A stretch of DNA of 64,000 nt from Photobacterium halotolerans DSM 18316. Lineage in GTDB: Bacteria > Pseudomonadota > Gammaproteobacteria > Enterobacterales > Vibrionaceae. Position numbers and translations under genes: made by a program. Shown here piece by piece: positions 47,735 to 57,171 of this stretch. The DNA is taken from contig NZ_KE384320.1 in NCBI RefSeq assembly GCF_000425165.1, forward strand, positions 406,994 through 470,993, in the 5' to 3' direction. The notes beneath the pieces were generated by a model. It searched no databases. It was not told where the DNA came from and saw nothing but the letters and a program-made list of their open reading frames with translations. Position 1 is the stretch's first letter. Each line of letters opens with the position of its first letter.

Positions 47735-48190
47735 TTAGAATTTTGGAACCAGGTTGGCTTTGGCAATATTGCTAAGCGCAAAGGTTTCTTCATCGCCTTT
47801 CACGTTCAACGTGACCAGCTCACCGTCAACGGCAACTATGTCACCTTTCCACTTACGACGATTGTTCATCGCCATTTTCAGGACCAGGCTGACCTCGTGG
47901 CCAATAAACTGCTCATAATGTGCCGCTCTGAACAGCGGACGATCCAGACCCGGGGAAGAAACCTCCAGGTTATAAGCAACAGTAATAGGATCTTCAACAT
48001 CCATTACTGCACTGATCTGACGGCTCACATCGGCACAATCATCGACTGTGATACCGTTTTCGTGGTCAATGAACACACGCAATGTGGAATGTTCACCCGC
48101 ACGAATAAACTCCAGACCCACCAGTTCATAGCCCAAGGCAGTAACTGGTGCTTCCAGTAGTTCAGTTAGTTGCATCTCTAAAGCGGTCAA
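47735..48190 (-). CDS. rimP: Ribosome maturation factor RimP
   Basis: A 151-residue RimP. I chose a TTG start at 48190: it gives [20 protein letters not shown], which aligns with the E. coli start ([20 protein letters not shown]), and has AGGGGG 5 nt upstream. Later come [19 protein letters not shown] and [14 protein letters not shown]. RimP assists 30S maturation. It is the first protein gene after the two tRNAs. Confidence 0.94.
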   Translation of the reverse strand: MTALEMQLTELLEAPVTALGYELVGLEFIRAGEHSTLRVFIDHENGITVDDCADVSRQISAVMDVEDPITVAYNLEVSSPGLDRPLFRAAHYEQFIGHEVSLVLKMAMNNRRKWKGDIVAVDGELVTLNVKGDEETFALSNIAKANLVPKF

Positions 48191-48260
48191 GACAACCCCC
48201 TGGAAACAAAAAAAGGGCATTAAAGCCCAGTAGATACCTGAATGGTCATGTTTCAGATAA

Positions 48261-48288
48261 TAAAAAACCCCGAATTACGGGGTTTATT
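48261..48288 (-). terminator. Terminator/attenuator between tRNA-fMet and rimP
   Basis: An 8-bp stem AAACCCCG/CGGGGTTT with an AATTA loop and a T6 run on the minus strand. It lies upstream of rimP, so it may end the tRNA transcript and limit read-through into the nusA operon. Confidence 0.8.
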
Positions 48289-48452
48289 ATCTCTGGACCC
48301 TGATAGCTACAACCTCTAAAGGTTATAGCAGAAAAACGAAATCGATTCTGTTCCGGGAATCGTCGTCTTTCAAAACTCGGTTATGGTGCCGGTTTAATCT
48401 GGGCGGCAATCCATCGATGGCCTGAGAAAATAACTCAAACCTTCGTCCAAGT

Positions 48453-48529
<77 letters not shown>

Positions 48530-48589
48530 TCCGTAATTCTGAGAGCGATTATATCCCTCAGAGGTTACTCTTTCAAGTAACGGAAACAA

Positions 48590-48674
48590 TGGTGCCGAGA
48601 AGGGGACTTGAACCCCTACACCTTACGGCACTAGCACCTCATGCTAGCGTGTCTACCAATTTCACCATCTCGGC
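48590..48674 (-). tRNA. leuU: tRNA-Leu (GAG)
   Basis: An 85-nt class II tRNA with a long variable arm and encoded CCA. Acceptor GCCGAGA/TCTCGGC; anticodon GAG within the GCTAGCATGAGGTGCTAGT arm. It lies between secG and tRNA-fMet, the same order as leuU in E. coli. Confidence 0.95.
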
Positions 48675-48685
48675 AAATCTGTTGA

Positions 48686-49030
48686 TTACTGAGGAATATC
48701 GCTATTTACAGGCGCTTGCTCAGTGGTATCAACAGCTTGTTCTTGCTGTGCTGGGGCACTTAAGTTTTCCCAGCCACTTGTTGCATCCGCTTGTTTTGCG
48801 CTTAAATTGCCCAGAACCAAGCTGATCACAAAAAATACAGTTGCAAAAATTGCAGTCATTCGGGTCAAAAAGTTACTAGAGCCGCTGGCACCGAACAACG
48901 TTCCTGATGCACCAGCCCCGAATGAGGCTCCCATATCTGCGCCTTTACCCTGTTGAACCAGAACCAGGCCAATTACACCAAGCGCAGCCAACAGATAAAT
49001 CACAAGTAGAATTTCGTACATGGGTTCCAC
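48686..49030 (-). CDS. secG: Preprotein translocase subunit SecG
   Basis: A 114-residue membrane protein with two transmembrane helices (ILLVIYLLAALGVIGLVLVQ, then the second about residues 52-75) and the conserved QQGKGADMGASFGAG loop. It is the accessory subunit of SecYEG. The C-terminal 35 residues are polar and unconserved. It follows glmM and precedes tRNA-Leu. Confidence 0.96.
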   Translation of the reverse strand: MEPMYEILLVIYLLAALGVIGLVLVQQGKGADMGASFGAGASGTLFGASGSSNFLTRMTAIFATVFFVISLVLGNLSAKQADATSGWENLSAPAQQEQAVDTTEQAPVNSDIPQ

Positions 49031-49189
49031 CTATGTTCCATAGTGTTGTGCCGGCTTTGCAACAGCAGTGCCAGCGCACCCCTTTGTCAGGAGCGAGGGA
49101 ATACTAGCGAATGCCGACAGGAGTGACAAGCGATTTTTCTCAGAATGTAGTGATTGATGAATCGCTTGGGTAATAAATAGACAGTTTTC

Positions 49190-49228
49190 AGATAAGGATT
49201 CCGGTTACAGACTGGCAAACCGGAATCC
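49190..49228 (-). terminator. glmM terminator
   Basis: An 11-bp stem GGATTCCGGTT/AACCGGAATCC with an 11-nt loop, 17 bp past the glmM stop. On the minus strand TTATCTGAAAAC follows, a weak T-tract. Confidence 0.55.
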
Positions 49229-49244
49229 CTTTCAAGGCAAGCTG

Positions 49245-50582
49245 TTAACAGCACTCTTTCACAGCTGCAGCAATCGACAAGGCCGAATCACTCACCAGCG
49301 CACCGTCTTCACCCTCAACCATGACACGAATGAGCGGCTCAGTACCAGATTTACGCAATAATACGCGGCCACGCTCACCGAGTTTCGCTTCTGCGGCTGC
49401 TTTTGCTGTCAGTACCGCCTCGGATTCCAATGGGTTGGAATCACCAGAGAAACGGACATTCTCGAGCACTTGCGGGAACATTGTCAGTCCCTCACACAAG
49501 GCTTTGAGTGACAGTTTACTGCTGACAATCGAGGCCATGACCTGCAGGCCCGCCACTATGCCATCACCTGTGGTCACTTTGTCCAGCACGATGACATGGC
49601 CAGAGTTTTCCGCGCCTATAGTCCACTGGTTTTTAACCAGCTCTTCCATTACATAGCGATCGCCGACCTGAGCACGAACAAACGGGATCCCCAGGTTTTT
49701 CAACGCCAGTTCCATCCCCAGGTTTGTCATTAATGTCCCTACGACGCCCCCTTTCAGTTCACCGCGACGCAATGCATCACGGGCAATGATATACGCAATC
49801 TGGTCACCGTCGACCTTGTTACCGTCTTCATCAACCATGATCACCCTGTCACCATCACCGTCCAGCGCAATACCGAAATCCGCTTTTTCCTGCAGGACTT
49901 TAGCCTGCAAGGCGCGCACATCCGTCGCCCCGACCTCGGCATTGATATTGATACCGTTTGGTTCGCAGCCCAGAGTGATCACTTCCGCACCCAACTCGCG
50001 AAACACGTTCGGTGCTATGTGGTAAGTGGCACCGTGGGCGCAGTCGACAACAACCTTGTAGCCTTCCAGGCTCAAATGAGATGGAAACGTTCCCTTGCAA
50101 AATTCGATGTAACGGCCGGCCGCATCGTTAATCCGATAGGCTTTGCCGAGACTGGCAGATTCGACACACACCAGTTCTTTATCCATTTCTGCTTCGATCG
50201 CCGCTTCTACAGCGTCAGGCAGTTTGGTCCCCTCAGAGGAGAAGAACTTGATACCGTTGTCATAATAAGGGTTATGAGAAGCCGAAATCACAATGCCTGC
50301 TTCAGCGCGAAATGTCCGAGTCAGATAGGCCACGGCAGGGGTCGGCATTGGCCCGGTAAAGGCGGCCTGCAAACCTGCGGCGGCCAGTCCGGCTTCCAGG
50401 GCAGATTCCAGCATATAACCGGAAATACGCGTGTCTTTACCAATAATGACTTTTTTGGTGCCCTGCTGTGACAGCACGCGGCCCGCCGCCCAGCCCAGTT
50501 TCAAGACAAACTCAGGGGTGATGGGTGACTGGCCAACACGGCCACGGACACCATCGGTGCCGAAATATTTACGTTCAGCCAT
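49245..50582 (-). CDS. glmM: Phosphoglucosamine mutase
   Basis: A 445-residue phosphohexomutase. The phosphorylated serine is Ser102 in [17 protein letters not shown]; the metal loop is DGDGDR and the phosphate-binding [12 protein letters not shown] is present. It makes glucosamine-1-phosphate for peptidoglycan and LPS. Its start overlaps folP by 8 bp, as in E. coli ftsH-folP-glmM. Confidence 0.97.
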   Translation of the reverse strand: MAERKYFGTDGVRGRVGQSPITPEFVLKLGWAAGRVLSQQGTKKVIIGKDTRISGYMLESALEAGLAAAGLQAAFTGPMPTPAVAYLTRTFRAEAGIVISASHNPYYDNGIKFFSSEGTKLPDAVEAAIEAEMDKELVCVESASLGKAYRINDAAGRYIEFCKGTFPSHLSLEGYKVVVDCAHGATYHIAPNVFRELGAEVITLGCEPNGININAEVGATDVRALQAKVLQEKADFGIALDGDGDRVIMVDEDGNKVDGDQIAYIIARDALRRGELKGGVVGTLMTNLGMELALKNLGIPFVRAQVGDRYVMEELVKNQWTIGAENSGHVIVLDKVTTGDGIVAGLQVMASIVSSKLSLKALCEGLTMFPQVLENVRFSGDSNPLESEAVLTAKAAAEAKLGERGRVLLRKSGTEPLIRVMVEGEDGALVSDSALSIAAAVKECC

Positions 50583-51435
50583 TAATCTTCGCTCCTAGCG
50601 CTTTATTTTCCTGTTCAAGCGTCATACGGCAGACAGCCAGTACATCCTGTGTTTCACGGGTGTCATGAACACGGATAATCTGAGCGCCTTTCATCGCTGC
50701 AATAGCAGCGCAGGCCAGGCTCCCTGCCAGTGCTTCCGCAGGTGTTTTATTCAGTAATTTACAAATCATCGATTTTCTGGACATGCCGACCAGCAGCGGT
50801 AAGCCAAACTGATGGAATTGGTCCAGATGTGCCAGCAACTGATAATTGTGTTCCAGGGTTTTACCAAAACCGTACCCAGGATCCAGCAACAGTTGATCAC
50901 GACGAATACCGGCTTTTTCACAGGCTCGAATGCGCTCCGAGAGAAACGTATTCACATCTGACAGCAGGTCATCATAATGCGGCTGATGCTGCATTGTACG
51001 CGGTTGGCCCTGCATATGCATTAAACAAATAGGGACGCCGGCAGTCGCAGCGGCTTCCATCGCGCCCGGTTCAAGCAGTGCGCGAATATCATTAATTAAA
51101 TCGGCCCCGGCCTTGACGGTTTCAGTCATCACTTGCGCTTTGCTGGTATCCACTGAGATCCAGCAATCAAATCGCCGGGCAATGGCTTCCACAACAGGCA
51201 CAACCCGGTCGAGTTCTTCCGCGACTGACACATCGGCCGCACCGGGTCGCGTCGATTCACCGCCAATATCAATGATACTGGTGCCGACGGCCAGCATGTC
51301 TTCAACATGCCTTAAGGCGTCGTCCAACTGATTGAATTTACCGCCATCTGAAAATGAATCCGGGGTGAAGTTGAGGATTCCCATGGCATGAGGGTAAGAA
51401 AGATCTAAGATTTTTTCTTTGCTTTTCAGTAACAA
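50575..51435 (-). CDS. folP: Dihydropteroate synthase
   Basis: A 286-residue TIM-barrel enzyme joining p-aminobenzoate to the pterin pyrophosphate. The motifs are [55 protein letters not shown] and [10 protein letters not shown]. It is the target of sulfonamides. The usual Pro-x-Gly-x-x-Phe-Gly motif is PGYGFGK and no resistance-type insertion is seen. It overlaps glmM. Confidence 0.97.
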   Translation of the reverse strand: MLLKSKEKILDLSYPHAMGILNFTPDSFSDGGKFNQLDDALRHVEDMLAVGTSIIDIGGESTRPGAADVSVAEELDRVVPVVEAIARRFDCWISVDTSKAQVMTETVKAGADLINDIRALLEPGAMEAAATAGVPICLMHMQGQPRTMQHQPHYDDLLSDVNTFLSERIRACEKAGIRRDQLLLDPGYGFGKTLEHNYQLLAHLDQFHQFGLPLLVGMSRKSMICKLLNKTPAEALAGSLACAAIAAMKGAQIIRVHDTRETQDVLAVCRMTLEQENKALGAKING

Positions 51436-51524
51436 GGCCCATTACTCCTGACTGGGGGGAGCGCTCGTACTATACCGAGGCTCACTTGTTTCTTAACAAC
51501 TGAGAATAGCTGACACAGCAGAAA

Positions 51525-51553
51525 CAAAAAACCCCGAGTTTCCCCGGGGTTTT
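51525..51553 (-). terminator. ftsH terminator
   Basis: Stem AAAACCCCG/CGGGGTTTT with an 8-nt loop, about 20 bp past ftsH, followed by TTTTG on the minus strand. It separates ftsH from folP-glmM. Confidence 0.78.
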
Positions 51554-51571
51554 ATATTCACCGCCAGGCAA

Positions 51572-53530
51572 TCAGGCCTGCGGTTTATCATTTTCTTCGC
51601 TGTGGTGTGGCTGCACCTGCTCTGGCTTCTCAGCCGGCTTGTCGCTTGCCGCATCACTGGCTTTATCTTGTGACTCAGGCGCTTCCGCTTTCAGGGTGTC
51701 GTCTTTGTCACCCCAGCCTTTTGGTGCGCGAATCTCAGGTTTACGCTCCATCAGGTCGTCAAGCTGACCCGCATCTATGGTTTCATACTTCATCAACGCA
51801 TCTTTCATTGAGTGAAGAATGTCCATGTTATTTGCCAGAATTTCACGAGCGCGCTCATAGTTACGGTCGATAATGGCACGGACTTCAGTATCAATAGTAC
51901 GTGCAGTATCATCAGACATGTGTTTTGTCTTAGTTACTGAACGCCCCAGGAATACTTCACCTTCGTCTTCTGCGTACAGCAGAGGACCCAGTTTATCCGA
52001 GAAGCCCCACTGAGTGACCATTTTACGGGCAATATCAGTAGCACGCTCAATATCGTTTGACGCACCGGTAGAGACTTTTTCTACCCCGTAGATCAGCTCT
52101 TCTGCCAGTCGGCCGCCGTACAGGCTGGAAATCATCGACTCCAGATACTCTTTGGAGTGGCTGACACGATCCTGCTCCGGCAGGTACATGGTCACACCCA
52201 GTGCACGACCCCGAGGGATAATGGACACTTTATAAACCGGGTCATGATCCGGAACCAGTCGGCCAATAATGGCGTGGCCCGCTTCGTGATAAGCCGTCGA
52301 TTCTTTCTGCTCTTCAGACATCACCATAGATTTACGCTCAGCGCCCATCATGATCTTGTCTTTCGCCAGTTCGAATTCCACCATAGACACGGTACGTTTG
52401 TTGCCACGGGCAGCAAACAGCGCCGCTTCATTCACCAGGTTGGCCAAATCAGCACCAGAGAAGCCTGGCGTACCACGGGCAATCAGTGATGGTTCAACAT
52501 CCCCATCCAGTGGTACCTTGCGCATGTGCACTTTCAGGATTTGCTCACGGCCACGCACATCGGGCAGACCGACAACAACCTGACGGTCAAAACGACCCGG
52601 ACGCAACAGAGCCGGGTCCAGAACATCTGGTCGGTTGGTCGCTGCAATCACGATAATACCTTCGTGACCTTCGAAACCATCCATTTCCACCAGCATCTGG
52701 TTAAGTGTCTGCTCACGTTCATCGTGACCACCACCAACGCCCGCACCACGCTGACGACCTACAGCATCAATTTCATCGATGAAAATAATACAAGGCGCCG
52801 CTTTCTTAGCCTGCTCAAACATGTCACGGACACGGGATGCACCCACACCGACAAACATTTCGACGAAGTCAGAACCAGAGATCGTAAAGAATGGGACTTT
52901 CGCTTCACCGGCGATGGCTTTGGCCAGTAAGGTTTTACCCGTACCAGGAGGACCTACCATCAGCACACCGGTTGGGATTTTACCACCCAGTTTCTGGAAG
53001 CGGCTGGGATCACGCAGGTAATCCACCAGCTCTTTCACGTCTTCTTTGGCTTCATCACAGCCGGCAACGTCGTTGAACGTTGTTTTAATCTGATCTTCAC
53101 TCATCATGCGTGCTTTAGACTTGCCGAACGACATGGCACCTTTGCCACCTCCGCCCTGCATCTGGCGCATAAAGAAAATCCAGACCCCGATCAGTAACAG
53201 CATCGGGAACCAGGATATGAAGATAGAAGCCAGTAAGCTCGGCTCTTCCGGTGGTGTCCCAACTACTTTTACGTTGGCATTAATCAGATCGTCCAGCAGT
53301 TTCTGATCATTCAGGACAGGCAAGTAAGTCACATAACGGGTGTTATCACGCTTAAATACCGTAATTTCACGATCACTGAACCGTACTTCCCTAATCTGAT
53401 CCTGACCGATTTCCCGGACAAAAGTCGTATAGTCGACTTGACGGCCAGCACTATCTCCCGGACCGAAGCTCTGAAAAACAGACATCAGCACCACGGCGAT
53501 GACTAACCACAAAATCAAGTTTTTTGCCAT
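51572..53530 (-). CDS. ftsH: ATP-dependent zinc metalloprotease FtsH
   Basis: A 652-residue inner-membrane AAA+ protease. Two transmembrane helices (about residues 4-22 and 100-120) flank a periplasmic domain. Walker A is GPPGTGKT, Walker [10 protein letters not shown], the arginine-finger region RPGRFDRQ, and the zinc site HEAGH. The C-terminal tail is polar and Pro/Gln-rich. I chose the ATG at 53530 ([14 protein letters not shown] start) over an upstream TTG. It degrades membrane proteins and soluble regulators. rlmE precedes it, as is standard. Confidence 0.97.
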   Translation of the reverse strand: MAKNLILWLVIAVVLMSVFQSFGPGDSAGRQVDYTTFVREIGQDQIREVRFSDREITVFKRDNTRYVTYLPVLNDQKLLDDLINANVKVVGTPPEEPSLLASIFISWFPMLLLIGVWIFFMRQMQGGGGKGAMSFGKSKARMMSEDQIKTTFNDVAGCDEAKEDVKELVDYLRDPSRFQKLGGKIPTGVLMVGPPGTGKTLLAKAIAGEAKVPFFTISGSDFVEMFVGVGASRVRDMFEQAKKAAPCIIFIDEIDAVGRQRGAGVGGGHDEREQTLNQMLVEMDGFEGHEGIIVIAATNRPDVLDPALLRPGRFDRQVVVGLPDVRGREQILKVHMRKVPLDGDVEPSLIARGTPGFSGADLANLVNEAALFAARGNKRTVSMVEFELAKDKIMMGAERKSMVMSEEQKESTAYHEAGHAIIGRLVPDHDPVYKVSIIPRGRALGVTMYLPEQDRVSHSKEYLESMISSLYGGRLAEELIYGVEKVSTGASNDIERATDIARKMVTQWGFSDKLGPLLYAEDEGEVFLGRSVTKTKHMSDDTARTIDTEVRAIIDRNYERAREILANNMDILHSMKDALMKYETIDAGQLDDLMERKPEIRAPKGWGDKDDTLKAEAPESQDKASDAASDKPAEKPEQVQPHHSEENDKPQA

Positions 53531-53580
53531 GTCACTCAAGGTGTTAACCTCGCGATAACTTTAAAGATGAATGTAGGGTA

Positions 53581-54210
53581 CTACAGTTTATAACCTGTAG
53601 CCACAATATAGACTTCACGGGAGCGATCCCTGGAGGAGTCTGGTTTACGGATTTTAACTGCCTTGAACATGCTGCGCACCTCGGCCAGATACTGATCGAA
53701 GCCTTCGCCCTGGAAAACTTTTACCGCAAAACTTCCATTGGGCGCAAGCACCTGCCTGCACATATCTAATGCTAGTTCAACAAGATACATTGCTCTAGGC
53801 TGATCTGACGCCAGATTACCGCTCATGTTCGGCGCCATGTCAGACAAAACAACATCAACCATATCTGGCTGAATTCGCTCAAGTAATGCATCCAGCACAG
53901 CTTCTTCACGGAAGTCGCCCTGTAAAAAGCTCACACCTGGCAGGGAATCCATTGGCAGAATATCACAGGCAATCACTTGCCCTGAATCGCCAACAACACT
54001 GGCCGCATACTGAGACCAGCCCCCGGGTGCAGCACCCAGATCGACAACTGTCATCCCTGGTTTTAATAACTTATCTTTGCTCTGGATTTCCTCCAGTTTG
54101 AAAATGGCTCGGGAACGGTAACCCTTTTTCTGGGCTTCCATGACATACTTATCATCAAAATGTTCCTTCAGCCAGCGTCCAGAACTGGCAGAATGTTTCT
54201 TTTTACTCAT
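53581..54210 (-). CDS. rlmE: 23S rRNA 2'-O-methyltransferase RlmE
   Basis: A 209-residue Rossmann methyltransferase (FtsJ/RrmJ). The SAM-binding motif is [15 protein letters not shown]; the catalytic K-D-K-E set includes the Lys in [12 protein letters not shown], the Asp in SDMAPNMSG, the Lys in [10 protein letters not shown] and the Glu in [10 protein letters not shown]. It methylates U2552 of 23S rRNA. It is co-oriented with ftsH, 50 bp apart, and divergent from yhbY. Confidence 0.96.
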   Translation of the reverse strand: MSKKKHSASSGRWLKEHFDDKYVMEAQKKGYRSRAIFKLEEIQSKDKLLKPGMTVVDLGAAPGGWSQYAASVVGDSGQVIACDILPMDSLPGVSFLQGDFREEAVLDALLERIQPDMVDVVLSDMAPNMSGNLASDQPRAMYLVELALDMCRQVLAPNGSFAVKVFQGEGFDQYLAEVRSMFKAVKIRKPDSSRDRSREVYIVATGYKL

Positions 54211-54389
54211 GCATTACCCAATGCGAATCAACCCAACAGCCGATGGTTCCCGTTCTGGTTCAGCAGTACTACTTTTACTGTGGCCCAGAGTTGGCAGGAA
54301 CACCAGCGTAACGAAACAACGTTAGTCATATTGACTAGATGGCGTTAGAATACCCTGTTTTCAACCCTTGTTATAGATATTGAGTCACC

Positions 54390-54686
54390 ATGAATCTAAG
54401 CACCAAACAGAAGCAATACCTGAAAGGCCTTGCTCACAGCCTCAAGCCTGTCGTCCTGATGGGCGCCAACGGCCTGACTGAAGCCGTGCTGTCAGAAATC
54501 GAGCTGGCCCTGAACCACCATGAACTGATCAAGGTGAAGGTTGCGGCTGAAGAACGCGAAACCAAGCTATTGATTGTCGATGCCATCGTTCGTGAAACTC
54601 AGGCAGAAAAGGTACAGGTTATCGGTAATATCCTGGTGCTGTACCGTCAGTCGGAAGACCGGAAAATCGAGCTTCCCCGCAAATAA
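54390..54686 (+). CDS. yhbY: CRM-domain ribosome assembly RNA-binding protein YhbY
   Basis: A 98-residue single CRM-domain protein. It starts NLSTKQKQYLKGLAHSLKPV and has the GxxG-type loop VLMGANGLTEAVLSEIELAL. It binds pre-50S particles. Divergent from rlmE, as in E. coli. A bidirectional terminator follows directly. Confidence 0.95.
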   Translation: MNLSTKQKQYLKGLAHSLKPVVLMGANGLTEAVLSEIELALNHHELIKVKVAAEERETKLLIVDAIVRETQAEKVQVIGNILVLYRQSEDRKIELPRK

Positions 54687-54712
54687 AAAAGGCCGCCAAC
54701 GCGGCCTTTTTT
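54685..54712. terminator. Bidirectional terminator between yhbY and greA
   Basis: AAAAAAGGCCGC/GCGGCCTTTTTT stem with a CAAC loop, starting at the yhbY stop codon. A-run and T-run allow use by both convergent genes. Confidence 0.88.
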
Positions 54713-54772
54713 ACTTTATCAAGGCCCGGTTGCTGTTACATTTCTTAACAATAAAGCACCCGGCCCTGACCA

Positions 54773-55246
54773 TTAAACGTACTCGACTTTTTCGATCTCA
54801 AACTCTTTCCGGCCACCAGGAGTGGCAATACTGACTTCATCGCCTTCCTGTTTACCAATCAAACCGCGTGCAATTGGCGAGTTAACCGAAATCAGACCTT
54901 TCTTAATGTCAGCTTCATCATCCCCTACGATGCAGTAGGTCACTTCACCGTCAGTATTCACATCCAGCAAAGTCACTGTTGAACCAAAAATCACTTTTCC
55001 GTGATTTGTCATCTTGGTGACATCAATAACCTGCGCCACAGATAACTTATACTCAATATCGCGAATCTGTGCTTCACAGATCCCCTGCTCCTCTCGGGCC
55101 GCGTGATACTCCGCATTCTCTTTCAGGTCACCCAGCTCACGAGCTTCAGCAATGGCCTCTGTAATCTGTGGACGACGTTTCATCAAGGCGTCCAGCTCTT
55201 GACGCAGCTGCTTTTCGCCGCGGACTGTCATTGGGATCTTTTCCAT
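54773..55246 (-). CDS. greA: Transcription elongation factor GreA
   Basis: A 157-residue GreA. The N-terminal coiled coil carries the acidic tip ([18 protein letters not shown]) with the catalytic acidic pair that rescues backtracked RNA polymerase; the C-terminal FKBP-like domain ends [11 protein letters not shown] chose the ATG at 55246 (EKIPMTVRG start). The frame extends far upstream but that part overlaps a terminator hairpin and is not coding. Confidence 0.97.
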   Translation of the reverse strand: MEKIPMTVRGEKQLRQELDALMKRRPQITEAIAEARELGDLKENAEYHAAREEQGICEAQIRDIEYKLSVAQVIDVTKMTNHGKVIFGSTVTLLDVNTDGEVTYCIVGDDEADIKKGLISVNSPIARGLIGKQEGDEVSIATPGGRKEFEIEKVEYV

Positions 55247-55296
55247 AAAGTAATCTACCTCGAAACGCCAGAAAAGCAGGATTGCTTTTCGGACAA

Positions 55297-55327
55297 AAAA
55301 AAAGCCAGCCCAGCACAAGTCTGGGCT
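55297..55327 (-). terminator. Strong terminator in the greA leader (GraL-like)
   Basis: Stem AGCCCAG/CTGGGCT with a 7-nt loop at 55307-55327, then GGC and a run of nine T on the minus strand. It ends about 50 nt before the greA ATG, so most transcripts should stop here and give a short leader RNA. E. coli greA has such a leader terminator that yields the GraL RNAs. Confidence 0.75.
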
Positions 55328-55644
55328 AACGCATGAATAGAAGAAACGGCTTTTCTGCCTAACAAGATACCTAATACACGGCCCCGGATGCAACCTCTGT
55401 CTACGGCTTGCGTTTCAGCCGCTGTCTATCCCTCATATTCCGTCGCTTTCTGCCCTGCACCAACTGCATCTGCGTGCTGCGTGCGGCCGCCAGAAATCGT
55501 CTTACCTGAGCTCCCTGATGCACAAGTGTGCTGGTCTTAGGGACAGGAAAATATATCTGACAGGATATTAACGAACTTTCGTTGCCACCCCGCTCGCTTA
55601 CCCCCTATGATTGCCAGTCAGGTTTACAACGGCTCGTCACCATT
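55328..55644. other. Divergent greA/dacB promoter region
   Basis: 317 bp with no gene. It must contain the greA and dacB promoters. Any GraL-like RNA would be encoded in its left part on the minus strand. An open frame before dacB (from 55582) is not conserved. Confidence 0.4.
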
Positions 55645-57057
55645 ATGAAAAACAAAGTTGGCTTATTTTTCGCTGCACTCGTGTTATCGCATTCGGCATT
55701 TGCCGAATTTTCTCCTGATCCCGCGATGGCATCACTGCCCTCAGGGCATGATCTGGCTCTCATTATTACTGACCCGGCAACAGGCAACACCATTTTCAGC
55801 CAGCGCGCTGAACAATTGCAGGCTCCCGCCAGCACTCAGAAACTGCTGACAGCCTTAGCAGCCAGGCTGTACCTGGAGCAGAACTTTCGTTTCAGCACTC
55901 GGCTGGAGCAGAACAAAGAGCACTATATTATCCGTTTCAGTGGCGATCCGACGCTATCTCGTGGCGATCTTGCTGCCATGCTGCACACTTTGAAACAAAA
56001 AGGTGTCCATCGCATCAAAGGGAATATCTACCTCAACGGCAGCCAGTTTACCGGCTACGAGCAGGCATCCGGCTGGCCCTGGGATAGCCTTGGCGTCTGT
56101 TACAGTGCCCCGTCCAGCAGTATCACACTGGAACACAACTGTGTTCAGGCGGCCTTATACAGTGACCTGCCACTGGGCCAGTCCACCCGGCTTCATATCC
56201 CGGCCCATCAGCCCATCAGTGCCACCAGTCTTGCCAAAGTCGTCAGCAAAGCACAGCAAAAATCCACCTTCTGCGCTTTGGAGCTGCAAACCCGGCCCGG
56301 CAACCATTACCAGCTCAGCGGCTGCCTGCCGCAGCGGGATAAGCCCTTGCCGCTGAATTTTGCAGTCGTGGATACCGAGGCCTATGTCCGCGAGGTGCTA
56401 TTGCAAGAGCTCGACAGAAGAGGCATAGCTTTTGATGGCGAAATCCTGCGCGATGACACTCAGACAGGCCAGCTGATCACCAGCCACAGCTCAGCACCTT
56501 TGCCGGTATTACTAAAAGTTATGCTGGAAGATTCTGACAACCTGATTGCCGATAACCTTGCCAAAACGCTGGGGCAGCGCTTCTACAATCAACCGGGCAG
56601 TTTTCACAATGGTACCGAAGCAATCAAGCAGATCATCGCTGAGCATACCGGTATCGATCTGAGCCGGGCGGTGCTGGCCGACGGTTCTGGCTTATCCCGG
56701 GACAACCGCATCATGGCCAGCGACATGATGAAAGTGATGACTTACATCTACCAGCATAATGACAGCCTGAACCTGCTGGCTGATTTGCCCGTTTCTGGCG
56801 CAACGGGCACCCTGCGTTACCGCCAGAGTATCCGGCATGAGCCGCTGAAAAATCAGCTGGCCGCGAAATCAGGCTCGCTCTACGGCACGTTCAATTTAGC
56901 CGGCGTGATGACAGCCAAATCCGGCAAACCCTTATTATTTGTTCAGTTTGTCACTAACTATCTGCCACCAGAAAAAACCGAGGACGCCCCGGCTGTCACG
57001 CCGGAGATTTTCAGGTTCGAACGTCAGTTATATACAGATCTGTATGAGTCGTTTTAA
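55645..57057 (+). CDS. dacB: D-alanyl-D-alanine carboxypeptidase/endopeptidase PBP4
   Basis: A 470-residue class C penicillin-binding protein. A Sec signal peptide (KNKVGLFFAALVLSHSAFA) is followed by the SxxK motif PASTQKLLTA (Ser63, Lys66), SDN in EDSDNLIADN and KSG in AKSGSLYGTF. It trims and cleaves peptidoglycan cross-links in the periplasm. The ATG at 55645 has no strong ribosome site but gives the proper signal peptide. Divergent from greA, as in E. coli. Confidence 0.95.
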   Translation: MKNKVGLFFAALVLSHSAFAEFSPDPAMASLPSGHDLALIITDPATGNTIFSQRAEQLQAPASTQKLLTALAARLYLEQNFRFSTRLEQNKEHYIIRFSGDPTLSRGDLAAMLHTLKQKGVHRIKGNIYLNGSQFTGYEQASGWPWDSLGVCYSAPSSSITLEHNCVQAALYSDLPLGQSTRLHIPAHQPISATSLAKVVSKAQQKSTFCALELQTRPGNHYQLSGCLPQRDKPLPLNFAVVDTEAYVREVLLQELDRRGIAFDGEILRDDTQTGQLITSHSSAPLPVLLKVMLEDSDNLIADNLAKTLGQRFYNQPGSFHNGTEAIKQIIAEHTGIDLSRAVLADGSGLSRDNRIMASDMMKVMTYIYQHNDSLNLLADLPVSGATGTLRYRQSIRHEPLKNQLAAKSGSLYGTFNLAGVMTAKSGKPLLFVQFVTNYLPPEKTEDAPAVTPEIFRFERQLYTDLYESF

Positions 57058-57117
57058 CCGGATTCAGGCTTGAGCCGCGAACTGGCGTCATCATCGCGCG
57101 CAAAAAAATAGCACGAA

Positions 57118-57151
57118 AAAAAGCCCGTCGTTCCACAACGACGGGCTTTTT
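57118..57151. terminator. Bidirectional terminator between dacB and carB
   Basis: A 15-bp stem AAAAAGCCCGTCGTT/AACGACGGGCTTTTT with a CCAC loop, serving the convergent dacB and carAB transcripts. Confidence 0.9.
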
Positions 57152-57171
57152 GTTGCTTTGTCAGCGGGCTG

